From: an uncultured Sneathia sp.
GTDB lineage: Bacteria > Fusobacteriota > Fusobacteriia > Fusobacteriales > Leptotrichiaceae
DNA: 7,236 nt
Direction: 5' to 3'
NCBI GenBank assembly: GCA_902494065.1
Contig: CABURZ010000046.1
Location: 1-7,236, forward strand
The position numbers and the translations under genes are program-made. Positions 1 through 6,853 of the stretch are shown here, in pieces (the first letter of the stretch is position 1; each line of letters opens with the position of its first letter). The notes below the pieces were generated by a model. That model searched no databases and was not told the DNA's origin. It saw only the letters and a list, made by a program, of their open reading frames with translations.

Positions 1-803
1 ATGAATTGAATAGTTTTTATACGGATATTAGTAATGTATCTATATTTTTAACAAATGATTTAATAGTACTGAAAAGATGTGAAAAATTAAAAAATTTTAA
101 TGATCTTTTAGAATATTTGTCAGTTCATAAGGATGTTAACAAAAGTATAGTAATAGATTATTACTGCGAGTATAAGGGAAAAAATCCACATATTAACGCT
201 TTTAAAAAAATAGGTGCTGAAATTATTAATATAGAAGATGCCGAATCTAATGTGATAGAATACGTTAAAAGTGAATTAAAAATAACTAAAGTTGATGCAA
301 AAAAGATATTAGATATTATAGGTACTGACTATAATCATGTAAAAAACGAAGTTTTTAAATATAAAACTGTTGTAAATAAAGATTTTTCTATAGACAAAAT
401 ATATGGTTTAATGCTAGAAAATCAGGATAAAAAAGTTAATGAATATTTATCTGATATATATAATAATAAGATTGATTTTGAAAAAATACCAAGAGAATAT
501 TATATGCAATTATTATACTCAATTTACAAAGACTTTGAAATTTTTCATAAATTGAATATTTTAAAACTTAGTAAAAATTATAATGAATTTAAAGAAGAAT
601 ATAAGCAATACGAAAATTTATTTAAGATTAATTATTATGTCGTATATTTAAAATACAAAAATCTTCTATTTGATAAAACTAAGTGTTTACATATTCTAAA
701 AAAGTGTAATGAATTAGAATCTAAATTAAAATCAGGATTAATAGATGATAAAATAGCAATTTGGAATATAATTAAGGAGATACAAAGTGAGCGAAATAGT
801 TAA
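1..803 (+). CDS. holA: DNA polymerase III subunit delta (HolA), 5'-truncated by window edge
   Basis: Delta subunit of the clamp-loader complex, which opens the beta sliding clamp and loads it onto primed DNA in the cytoplasm. The reading frame is open to the left edge, so the true start is outside the window. The in-frame TTG at position 6 is probably an internal Leu codon, because the visible 265 residues begin in the middle of the AAA+ domain and about 55-65 N-terminal residues, including the degenerate Walker region, are missing. Numbering from the TTG, residues 10-30 (VSIFLTNDLIVLKRCEKL) match the family's 'slF...rlvvl...' strand. Residues around 105-120 (IIGTDYNHVKNEVFKYK) match the 'vG.dl..l.nEieKL' signature. 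The C-terminus (LKSGLIDDKIAIWNIIKEI) fits the collar-domain helix seen at the end of delta subunits. The last 17 bp overlap the next gene, suggesting coupling. The identification rests on divergent motifs, so it is good but not certain. Confidence 0.8.
   Translation, partial: ELNSFYTDISNVSIFLTNDLIVLKRCEKLKNFNDLLEYLSVHKDVNKSIVIDYYCEYKGKNPHINAFKKIGAEIINIEDAESNVIEYVKSELKITKVDAKKILDIIGTDYNHVKNEVFKYKTVVNKDFSIDKIYGLMLENQDKKVNEYLSDIYNNKIDFEKIPREYYMQLLYSIYKDFEIFHKLNILKLSKNYNEFKEEYKQYENLFKINYYVVYLKYKNLLFDKTKCLHILKKCNELESKLKSGLIDDKIAIWNIIKEIQSERNS
774..780 (+). promoter_or_regulatory. Ribosome binding site deciding the GTG start of the cupin gene
   Basis: AAGGAGA lies 6 bases before the GTG at 787, inside the end of holA. 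This strong Shine-Dalgarno match at ideal spacing supports the GTG as the true start even though it overlaps the upstream gene. Confidence 0.75.
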
Positions 804-1044
804 TTTGCTATATAATAAGGAAGTAAGAATAGAAAGAATTTATTCAAATAATGCCACTACAGATTGGATGGTTCAAAATGAAGATGAGCTAGTTTATCTT
901 TTAAATGGCAGTGCAGTTTTAGAATATAGCGATAAGGAGATACACTTAGATAAAGACAAATTTGAATATATAAAAAGAGGAGTATTGCATAGAGTAAAAT
1001 CAACTAGCAATGATTGTATATGGCTTTGTGTATTTATAAAATGA
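787..1044 (+). CDS. Small single-domain cupin protein
   Basis: An 85-residue cytoplasmic beta-barrel protein of the cupin superfamily; substrate and reaction are unknown. Residues 27-47 (W..QNEDELVYLLNGSAVLEY) correspond to the first cupin motif region (…E.v.vl.G.a.l…). Residues 59-70 (FEYIKRGVLHRV) correspond to the second motif (ipag..HrV), followed by an Ile-Trp-Leu strand (78-80) typical of small bacterial cupins. His68 of motif 2 is present, but the HxH pair of the classical metal-binding motif 1 is absent, so metal binding cannot be assumed. It is shorter than many family members (about 100-115 residues). It starts with GTG behind a strong ribosome binding site, overlaps holA by 17 bp, and its TGA stop overlaps the ATG of the next gene (ATGATG). 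Its expression is therefore probably tied to both neighbours. Fold assignment is fairly secure; function is not. Confidence 0.75.
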   Translation: MSEIVNLLYNKEVRIERIYSNNATTDWMVQNEDELVYLLNGSAVLEYSDKEIHLDKDKFEYIKRGVLHRVKSTSNDCIWLCVFIK

Positions 1045-1847
1045 TGGATAGAAGATTAGAAAAAACAAATTTAAATGGATTTTTAATATACATTAAATAT
1101 GATGGAAAATCTTATGACAGTTTTGATGAAAATAAAAATTGTTTAAGTGTAAAAGGTGAATTAAAAAAAATATTAATTACCGAAGGTATTTCAATATATA
1201 AAGGATTACAGCAAGCAGGAAGAACTGATAGTAAGGTAAGTGCGAACGAAAATATAGTTTATCTTATGACACTTGAGAATGATATATCAAAATTATTAAA
1301 ATATGAAAATATTTTAAAAATAGAAAAAGTTATTCCATTTTTGCAAATACCAGATTTAATTGAAAAAAGAAAATACATTTTTGAGTATCCCATAGAAAAA
1401 ACATTAAATAATGAAGAAAAAATAAAAAAGTTATGCATTGATTTGAGTGGAACAAAGGATTACAAAAAATTTACAACTAAAAAAGGTAAGCTTTTAAAAG
1501 AAACAACTAGAACAATAAATATTAATTATGAAGCTAATAAATTAATATTTGTAGGTGATAGTTTTCTGCCACATCAGGTAAGAATAATGAGTGCTTATAT
1601 ACTAAATAATTCTTTTAAAGAATTGGATGGAAAATATTTAACATTAGATAGAGTCTTTTTAAAACAAGAATTAAAAGATTTAATTTTAAAAAGATTTGAA
1701 AGTGATAATGAAAATATATTGTATTATGAAAAATCTATAAGATATACATTTGTTTATACAGTTGATAAATCAAAATTAATAGGTAAAAATGGTAAAAATA
1801 TTAAAAAATTAGGCTTTTTAAATAAGGTGATTATAAGAAAGGTTTAA
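1041..1847 (+). CDS. Divergent TruA-family tRNA pseudouridine synthase with KH-like C-terminal tail
   Basis: 268 residues from the ATG at 1041. TruA enzymes isomerise uridines 38-40 of the tRNA anticodon arm in the cytoplasm. Family signs in order: an N-terminal strand with YDGKSY (residues 20-25) matching 'YDGt.y.G'; the catalytic-loop motif AGRTD (59-63), keeping the essential Asp63 and followed by SKVSA in place of the usual aGVHA; RKYIFEY (110-116), supplying the conserved Tyr; and FLPHQVRIM (175-183) matching 'FL.hmVR.mvg'. The middle is compressed and several usually invariant residues differ, so this may be a paralogue with another RNA target and the truA symbol is withheld. After the catalytic fold, residues 241-268 contain LIGKNGKNIKKL, a GxxG loop plus helix like a minimal KH RNA-binding module. 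The start is chosen because ATG 1041 overlaps the cupin stop in ATGATG; ATG 1044 is also possible. The longer TTG start at 1014 lacks a ribosome binding site. Confidence 0.72.
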   Translation: MMDRRLEKTNLNGFLIYIKYDGKSYDSFDENKNCLSVKGELKKILITEGISIYKGLQQAGRTDSKVSANENIVYLMTLENDISKLLKYENILKIEKVIPFLQIPDLIEKRKYIFEYPIEKTLNNEEKIKKLCIDLSGTKDYKKFTTKKGKLLKETTRTININYEANKLIFVGDSFLPHQVRIMSAYILNNSFKELDGKYLTLDRVFLKQELKDLILKRFESDNENILYYEKSIRYTFVYTVDKSKLIGKNGKNIKKLGFLNKVIIRKV

Positions 1848-1848
1848 C

Positions 1849-2490
1849 ATGATTCATGAATATTTGTGGTATCTTTTTATTTATTCTATATTAGGTTGGT
1901 TAATAGAGGTTATCTATCAATTTTTAAATCATAAAGGATTTATAAATCGTGGTTTTTTAAACGGACCATATTGTCCTATATATGGTTTTGGTGCTGTTTT
2001 TGAAATAATGTTATTAACCAAATATATTAAACGACCACTATTACTTTATATAGTCGCAGTAGTTATAACCACATTAATAGAATTTTTAACAGGTTACGTT
2101 TTAGAGAAAATATTTAAATTAAAGTGGTGGGACTATAGTTTGGAAAAATTTAATATTTTAGGTTATGTATGTCTTAAATTTTCTTTGCTTTGGGGAATAG
2201 CATCTTTAATATTAATGTATGTAGTGCAACCGATAATAAAAGATTTAGTAAATGTATTGAATGCATTTAGTTTTGCTATATATATTGTAATATTTATAGT
2301 ATTTGTTGATTATGTATTTACAATTTTAAAATTAATATCATTTAAAAAAGATATTAATATACTATTAAAATTAGATAAAGAAATAAATACACTTAAAATA
2401 CTAATTGAAAAAAGGCTAAATAGAAAGTATAAAAGATTATTGAAATCGTATCCACATTTAAGAAAAATAATAAAAAGATTAAAAAAATAG
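1849..2490 (+). CDS. PF06541-type putative membrane protein ('ABC-transporter type IV', CmpB-like)
   Basis: 213-residue integral membrane protein of the family labelled 'putative ABC-transporter type IV' (CmpB-like). Despite the name, no transport activity can be read from the sequence and no ATPase gene lies beside it. The family signature is clear: YSILGWLIEVIY (12-23), NRGFLNGPYCPIYGFGAV (33-50), EFLTGYVLEKIF (78-89), KWWDYS (92-97) and a FSLLWG segment (111-116). Hydrophobic stretches suggest about four to five membrane helices, roughly at 5-23, 47-58, 63-88, 105-126 and 138-163. The C-terminal 50 residues are basic and helical, ending in KRLLKSYPHLRK, a tail I recognise from this family. 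The start has AAGAAAGG 6 bases upstream and lies 1 base after the previous stop, so it is the last gene of the left operon. The stop codon lies inside the left arm of the terminator hairpin. Confidence 0.85.
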   Translation: MIHEYLWYLFIYSILGWLIEVIYQFLNHKGFINRGFLNGPYCPIYGFGAVFEIMLLTKYIKRPLLLYIVAVVITTLIEFLTGYVLEKIFKLKWWDYSLEKFNILGYVCLKFSLLWGIASLILMYVVQPIIKDLVNVLNAFSFAIYIVIFIVFVDYVFTILKLISFKKDINILLKLDKEINTLKILIEKRLNRKYKRLLKSYPHLRKIIKRLKK

Positions 2491-2511
2491 CTAATTATTT
2501 AGCTATTTTTT
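2482..2511. terminator. Bidirectional intrinsic terminator between convergent genes
   Basis: A perfect 13-bp inverted repeat, AAAAAATAGCTAA (2482-2494) and TTAGCTATTTTTT (2499-2511), with a 4-base TTAT loop. The A-run on one side and T-run on the other make it usable from both strands. The left arm contains the TAG stop of the membrane-protein gene (2488-2490), and the right arm contains most of the TAA stop of the minus-strand NlpC/P60 gene (2510-2512). The core stem is AT-rich, so strength is uncertain. Confidence 0.8.
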
Positions 2512-2956
2512 AGTCTAACACGCTAGTAGCCCATCTAAAAGCTTTTTTGTAATAACCTTCTTTTAATGTTGAAACAACAACTTTCTTTTGACCTGATGAT
2601 GCATGTATAAATTTCCCATTTCCTATATATATTCCTACATGTGATATTCTATCTTTTTTTGTTGTTTTGAAAAATACTAGGTCGCCAACTTGTAAGTTTT
2701 TAGTTTTTGTATTACCAACTTTTGATATATCAGAAGATACTCTCGGTAAATCAATATTAGCTGTATTTTGATATATATAGTTTACAAAACCTGAACAGTC
2801 AAAGTTTTTAGGACCGTTACTTCCCCATCTGTATGGAGTATCAATATATTTCATAGCATAGTCAGAAATCTGTTTTCTAATATCATCTGCTGTATTAGAA
2901 AAAGAAATATTTATTGAAAAAATTATTGATAGTATTAATAGTGCTTTTTTAAACAT
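2510..2956 (-). CDS. Secreted NlpC/P60 peptidoglycan endopeptidase
   Basis: 148-residue exported cysteine peptidase of the NlpC/P60 family, which cuts peptide stems of peptidoglycan, usually at D-gamma-glutamyl-diaminopimelate bonds; the exact bond here is inferred from the family. Residues 1-20 form a signal peptide (MFKK, then a hydrophobic run ending near SFS). There is no lipobox Cys, so it should be released to the periplasm or outside and not lipidated. The catalytic domain starts at about residue 27 with YIDTPYRWGSNGP (37-49). The nucleophile is Cys54 in DCSGF, the base is His106 in SHVGIYIG, and the third polar residue is His118 in FIHASS. There is no SH3, LysM or other wall-binding domain, so it is a minimal enzyme. 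The start at 2956 is chosen over an in-frame TTG at 2968 because GGAGGT sits 4 bases upstream of this ATG and would lie inside the longer version. It is convergent with the left operon and divergent from rph. Confidence 0.92.
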   Translation of the reverse strand: MFKKALLILSIIFSINISFSNTADDIRKQISDYAMKYIDTPYRWGSNGPKNFDCSGFVNYIYQNTANIDLPRVSSDISKVGNTKTKNLQVGDLVFFKTTKKDRISHVGIYIGNGKFIHASSGQKKVVVSTLKEGYYKKAFRWATSVLD

Positions 2957-2960
2957 ATTT

Positions 2961-2966
2961 ACCTCC
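2961..2966 (-). promoter_or_regulatory. Ribosome binding site of the NlpC/P60 gene
   Basis: GGAGGT on the minus strand, 4 bases before the ATG at 2956. It fixes the start at that ATG and excludes the upstream TTG at 2968. Confidence 0.85.
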
Positions 2967-2984
2967 AAATTTTCTATTTAGTAT

Positions 2985-2990
2985 AGTATA
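2985..2990 (-). promoter_or_regulatory. Candidate -10 element for the NlpC/P60 gene
   Basis: TATACT on the minus strand (5 of 6 to TATAAT), about 29 bases before the start codon. No convincing -35 is present at 16-18 bp upstream, so this may be a weak or activator-dependent promoter. AT-rich sequence makes chance matches common. Confidence 0.4.
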
Positions 2991-3010
2991 ACCTATATTT
3001 CTTAGAATAA

Positions 3011-3040
3011 TCTTTGATAAATTATAGACTTTTCTTTGAT
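3011..3040. repeat. 8-bp direct repeat TCTTTGAT in the divergent promoter region
   Basis: TCTTTGAT occurs at 3011-3018 and 3033-3040, with starts 22 bp apart, close to two helical turns. It lies between the two divergent promoters and could be a regulator site, but an 8-bp repeat in such AT-rich DNA can arise by chance. Confidence 0.35.
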
Positions 3041-3050
3041 TTTACTAAAT

Positions 3051-3080
3051 TTGCTAATAAGGTAGTAAATATGGTATAAT
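3051..3080 (+). promoter_or_regulatory. Extended -10 sigma70-type promoter of the rph-rlmN-PBP-era operon
   Basis: A perfect TATAAT at 3075-3080 is preceded by TG and one base (TGGTATAAT from 3072), which is an extended -10 element. TTGCTA at 3051-3056 (4 of 6 to TTGACA) lies 18 bp upstream and serves as a plausible -35. Transcription would start near 3087, giving a short leader before the AGAGGA ribosome binding site (3092-3097) and the rph ATG at 3106. Confidence 0.8.
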
Positions 3081-3105
3081 TATTTAAAAAAAGAGGATTA
3101 AAATA

Positions 3106-3801
3106 ATGAGATCAAATAATAGAAAAAACGACGAATTAAGAGAAATAAAAGTTACAGAAAATTTTACCATGCATGCTGAAGGGTCAGTATTAATAGAGTT
3201 TGGGAATACTAGAGTAATATGTAATGCTACTATAGAGGACAAAGTTCCTCCATTTTTAAGAGGAAAAGGTCAAGGATGGATAACTGCTGAATATGCAATG
3301 CTACCCAGAGCAACTAATACAAGAAATAAGCGTGAGTCTCAAACAGGTAAACAAAGTGGAAGATCTGTTGAAATACAAAGATTGATAGGTAGATCACTTA
3401 GAGCTTGTATAGATTTAGATAAATTAGGAGAGAGAACTATAACAGTTGATTGTGATGTAATTCAGGCAGATGGTGGGACTAGAACTGCATCTATAACTGG
3501 AGGATATATAGCAGTAGAATTAGCTATAACTAAATTATTAAAATCAGGTATTTTAACTCAAAATCCATTAATTTCAAAAGTTGCTGCAATAAGTGTAGGT
3601 AAAGTTAAGGGTGAAATTATGCTTGATTTAGATTATTCAGAAGATTGTATGGCGGATGTTGACATGAATGTTGTAATGAATAACAAAAATGAATTTATCG
3701 AAGTTCAAGGTACTGGTGAACATGATACATTTACTTATTCTGAATTATTACAATTTTTAGATTTATCAAAAAAGGCTTTTGATTACTTATTTTTGCTATA
3801 G
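3106..3801 (+). CDS. rph: Ribonuclease PH
   Basis: Phosphorolytic 3'-to-5' exoribonuclease that trims tRNA 3' ends and can act on rRNA ends, using inorganic phosphate and releasing nucleoside diphosphates; family members are hexameric and cytoplasmic. The whole single-domain RNase PH fold is present in 231 residues. Signatures: ELREIKV (10-16), [12 protein letters not shown] (24-35), [14 protein letters not shown] (57-70), [16 protein letters not shown] (85-100) with the phosphate-site Arg86, [18 protein letters not shown] (115-132) with Arg126, [19 protein letters not shown] (173-191) with the acidic metal-binding residues, and EVQGTGE (199-205). The N-terminal motif usually written RPDGR is RSNNR here, and the C-terminus is slightly short (about 240 or more is usual). 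The gene has AGAGGA 8 bases upstream and a strong extended -10 promoter, so it leads the right operon. It ends before any fused RdgB-type domain. Confidence 0.96.
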   Translation: MRSNNRKNDELREIKVTENFTMHAEGSVLIEFGNTRVICNATIEDKVPPFLRGKGQGWITAEYAMLPRATNTRNKRESQTGKQSGRSVEIQRLIGRSLRACIDLDKLGERTITVDCDVIQADGGTRTASITGGYIAVELAITKLLKSGILTQNPLISKVAAISVGKVKGEIMLDLDYSEDCMADVDMNVVMNNKNEFIEVQGTGEHDTFTYSELLQFLDLSKKAFDYLFLL

Positions 3802-3810
3802 GGAGTATAA

Positions 3811-4872
3811 ATGGAAAAATTAGACATAATTAGTTTAGATATAGAAGAATTAAAGAAAGTATTTAGAGAAAATAATATAAAAGAATTTATAGCAAATCAA
3901 GTATATGATTTTATACATAATAGATTGATATTTGATTTTAATGAATTTAATAACATAAAAAAGGAAACAAGAGAGAAGCTAGCGGAGATATTCTTTATAC
4001 CAAATTTTAAAAAAGTAACGTCTTTAGTTTCAAAAGATAAGCAGAGTGAGAAATATCTTTTTTCTTTAAATGGCAAATTTTTACTAGAATCAGTTTTATT
4101 AACTCACAATAATAGAAAAACACTGTGTGTTTCATCACATATAGGTTGTCCATTAAGATGTGACTTTTGTGTTAGAGGTACAATGAAATTTGAAAAAAAT
4201 TTAGAGGCTTCGGAAATAATAATGCAATTCTATATCATACAAAAAGAGTTAAAATTAAAAAATCAAAAAATATCTAATTTAGTTTATATGGGTATGGGAG
4301 AGCCTTTTCTAAACTACGATAATGTTATAAAATCAATAAATGTAATAAATAGCGAAAAAGGGCAAAATATTTCAAAGAGAAATTTTACAATTTCAACATC
4401 AGGCTTGATAGAAGAAATTAAAAAATTAGCAAATGATGAAAAGCAAGTTCATCTTGCAATATCATTACATTCAGCTATACAAGAAACACGTGATAAATTG
4501 ATGCCTATTAATAGAAGATATAGTCTTGAAAAATTAAAAGATGCCCTAGAATATTATCAAAAAAAGACTAAAAATAGAATAACATTTGAATATATATTGA
4601 TTGATGAATTGAATATGAGTTATGATGATAGAAAAGCATTAATTAATTTTGTTAAACCATTTAATACACATATAAATTTGATACCATATAATCCAGTTAT
4701 AGGCAAAAATTACAAAACACCTAGTAGAAATGATCAAATAAAATTCTTTAATTCTTTAAAGAATAATAAGCTAAACGTAACATTAAGAGATACTAAAGGT
4801 CAAGACATAGCTGCAGCATGTGGTCAATTAAAGATAAAAAAGGAGAATGAAAGAAATGAAAAAAATAATTAA
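3811..4872 (+). CDS. rlmN: Dual-specificity 23S rRNA A2503 / tRNA A37 methyltransferase RlmN
   Basis: 353-residue radical-SAM enzyme that methylates C2 of adenine 2503 in the 23S rRNA peptidyl-transferase centre and adenine 37 of some tRNAs. The N-terminal helical domain covers about residues 1-65. The [4Fe-4S] cluster ligands are Cys113, Cys117 and Cys120 (CPLRCDFC). Cys106 in TLCVSS and Cys337 in AACGQL are the two catalytic cysteines, spaced from the cluster as in E. coli RlmN. GMGEP (161-165), ISTSGL (194-199), LAISLHS (215-221) and LIPYNP (290-295) complete the family pattern. After the cluster the usual CATG...RNL is CVRG...KNL. The close relative Cfr methylates C8 of the same adenine; context and overall pattern favour RlmN. 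GGGAG lies 5 bases before the ATG, 9 bases after rph. The last 17 bases overlap the next gene. Confidence 0.95.
   Translation: MEKLDIISLDIEELKKVFRENNIKEFIANQVYDFIHNRLIFDFNEFNNIKKETREKLAEIFFIPNFKKVTSLVSKDKQSEKYLFSLNGKFLLESVLLTHNNRKTLCVSSHIGCPLRCDFCVRGTMKFEKNLEASEIIMQFYIIQKELKLKNQKISNLVYMGMGEPFLNYDNVIKSINVINSEKGQNISKRNFTISTSGLIEEIKKLANDEKQVHLAISLHSAIQETRDKLMPINRRYSLEKLKDALEYYQKKTKNRITFEYILIDELNMSYDDRKALINFVKPFNTHINLIPYNPVIGKNYKTPSRNDQIKFFNSLKNNKLNVTLRDTKGQDIAAACGQLKIKKENERNEKNN
4841..4846 (+). promoter_or_regulatory. Ribosome binding site deciding the PBP start
   Basis: AGGAGA ends immediately before the ATG at 4847, too close to use, but is 9 bases from the second in-frame ATG at 4856. This favours 4856 as the start. 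The site lies inside the end of rlmN. Confidence 0.7.
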
Positions 4873-6844
4873 GTATTCTTTTTTAGCAATCTTTGCATTT
4901 ATTTTCATATTTTTAGCCTATACAGTATATGAAGTAAAAAAAGAATACCCTGTGGAAATGTTAGAAAATTATGAGCCACTAAAACCATCTATAATCTATG
5001 ACATTAATGGTAAACAAATTGATGTTTTAGCCATAGAAAATAGAGATCCTATATCAATAAATGAAGTTCCTAAAATGGTACAGAATGCATTTATTGCTGT
5101 AGAAGATAAAAGATTTAGAAAACACCATGGAATAGATGTTATAAGATCATTTAAAGCAGTATTATTAAATGTTACAAAGACAGGTCGTCAAGGTGGAAGT
5201 ACAATAACACAACAATTAGTTAAAAATGCATTTTTATCTTCAGAACGTACATTTAAAAGAAAAATAACTGAAGCAATACTTGCGATAGAAATGGAAAGAA
5301 TATATACGAAAGATGAAATATTACAAAATTATTTAAATACCATTAATTTTGGAAGAGGAGCATATGGTATAAAAAATGGATCATTAAAATATTTTGGAGT
5401 ATTACCTAAAGATTTAACTATAGCACAAGCAGCTATATTAGCAAGTATTCCAAAATCACCTTCAAAATATTCAAAATTAGAAAATGCACTAGATAGACAA
5501 AAAATAGTTTTAGATTCAATGTACTCTGGTGGATTTATTACCAAAGACGAATATGACAAAGCAAGATCTGAAAAAATAAAGTTTATAACAGCTAAAGAAA
5601 TGGAAGAAAAAACAGAAACACAAGAAATATCTAATTCAAATGTTTCTCCTGAGGTTACGACTATAGTTTTAGAAGAAATGAAAAGAATTTTACATATAGA
5701 AAATGATGATATTAAGTCACTATTTAATGGCTATAAAATATATTCAACTATAGATATTAATATGCAAAAAGCAGCATACAAGGCATTTGAAACAAATTCT
5801 AATTTAAAAAATAGAAAAGATTTACAGGGTGCATTGCTTTCTATAGATTCAACTAATGGTTTTGTAAAAGCTATGGTTGGAGGTAAAAATTACGTTAAAG
5901 GTGATTTTAATAGAGCAATTTATGCAAAACGTCAACCTGGATCTTCATTTAAACCATTAGAATACCTTGCAGCTATACAAAAAGGTATTCCTATGAATAC
6001 TGTTTTAGAAGATTCACCAACTACTTTTGGAAAATGGACTCCTAAAAACTATGACTGGAAATATAGATCAAATTTAACAATGATAAAAGCTTTAGAAGTT
6101 TCTAATAACATTGCAGCTGTAAAAGTATTAGATTTAGCAGGTATAGAAATGGCTAAAAAAGCGTGGGTAGCAACAGGAGCAAGTGATGAAAATTTTCCTA
6201 ACGATTTAACATTAGCATTAGGTTCTATTACACTTACTCCATTAGATATGGCAAAATTCTATGCAAGTTTATCAAATGGAGGTTATAAAATAGAGCCACA
6301 ATTTATATACAAAATAGAAAATAGATATGGTGAAGTAATTTATGAAGCAAATACAGAAAAAACAAAAATTTATGAACCAACTGACGTAGCATTGATAACA
6401 TTTATGTTACAACAAGTTGTGGAGCATGGAACAGGGCAAGGTGCAAAATTAGTTAAAAACGGTAAATTTATACCAGTAGCTGGTAAAACGGGTACAACTA
6501 GTGATTATGTATCTGCGTGGTTTACTGGTTACACTCCTACACTTACAACAGTAGTATATGTAGGTAATGATGACAATAAGAGTATGGGACGTGGAATGTC
6601 TGGTTCAACTGCAGCTATACCAATTTGGAAAAACTATATGCAAGCAGTTATTAATTTACCAAACTATAATGTCGGAAATTTTGATTACATCATAGATGGA
6701 TTATTAAGCGGTAAATTAGAACAGTATACGATAGATTCTATAAATGGAATGCTTGATGTTGATGGTGTAAATGCGACACCTGCATTATTTAAAGCTGGTA
6801 CTGCACCATTAGAATATGAGAGCATAAATAATTTTCAATATTAG
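4856..6844 (+). CDS. Bifunctional class A penicillin-binding protein (PBP1A type)
   Basis: 662-residue inner-membrane enzyme that polymerises lipid II into glycan strands and crosslinks the peptides. After a short basic start (MKKIIKY) one membrane helix spans about residues 9-26, with the rest outside the cytoplasm. The GT51 glycosyltransferase domain runs from about 45 to 220: EDKRFRKHHGID (83-94) with catalytic Glu83, GRQGGSTITQQLVKN (110-124), and NYLNTINFGRGAYGI (158-172). A linker with a Glu/Thr/Ser-rich stretch (about 245-265) follows. The transpeptidase domain holds QPGSSFKP with the nucleophile Ser363 of SxxK (363-366), SNN (416-418), and KTGTT (544-548). The C-terminus ends soon after the catalytic domain with a short GxxPLEY tail, so there is no PASTA or FN3 extension. 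The start at 4856 is preferred from ribosome-site spacing; 4847 would add three residues. It overlaps rlmN by 17 bp and is followed 9 bp later by era. Confidence 0.96.
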   Translation: MKKIIKYSFLAIFAFIFIFLAYTVYEVKKEYPVEMLENYEPLKPSIIYDINGKQIDVLAIENRDPISINEVPKMVQNAFIAVEDKRFRKHHGIDVIRSFKAVLLNVTKTGRQGGSTITQQLVKNAFLSSERTFKRKITEAILAIEMERIYTKDEILQNYLNTINFGRGAYGIKNGSLKYFGVLPKDLTIAQAAILASIPKSPSKYSKLENALDRQKIVLDSMYSGGFITKDEYDKARSEKIKFITAKEMEEKTETQEISNSNVSPEVTTIVLEEMKRILHIENDDIKSLFNGYKIYSTIDINMQKAAYKAFETNSNLKNRKDLQGALLSIDSTNGFVKAMVGGKNYVKGDFNRAIYAKRQPGSSFKPLEYLAAIQKGIPMNTVLEDSPTTFGKWTPKNYDWKYRSNLTMIKALEVSNNIAAVKVLDLAGIEMAKKAWVATGASDENFPNDLTLALGSITLTPLDMAKFYASLSNGGYKIEPQFIYKIENRYGEVIYEANTEKTKIYEPTDVALITFMLQQVVEHGTGQGAKLVKNGKFIPVAGKTGTTSDYVSAWFTGYTPTLTTVVYVGNDDNKSMGRGMSGSTAAIPIWKNYMQAVINLPNYNVGNFDYIIDGLLSGKLEQYTIDSINGMLDVDGVNATPALFKAGTAPLEYESINNFQY

Positions 6845-6853
6845 GAGTAATAC

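Noticed and set aside
6..8. TTG as the real start of holA
   Set aside because: The frame is open upstream to the window edge, and the visible protein begins mid-domain, so the true start lies outside.
1014..1040. TTG or ATG (1020) upstream starts for the TruA-like gene
   Set aside because: No ribosome binding site, and the extra residues only read the end of the cupin gene in another frame; ATG 1041 has the usual stop-start overlap.
2957..2968. Longer N-terminus (MEVN...) for the NlpC/P60 protein
   Set aside because: Those codons contain the GGAGGT ribosome binding site of the ATG at 2956.
3811..4872. Cfr-type antibiotic-resistance methyltransferase
   Set aside because: Overall motifs and a housekeeping operon position fit RlmN; nothing in the sequence points specifically to C8 methylation, though a phylogeny would settle it.
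5329..5559. Minus-strand open frame of 76 codons
   Set aside because: It lies wholly within the conserved glycosyltransferase domain of the PBP gene, has no family motif, and looks like an antisense shadow.
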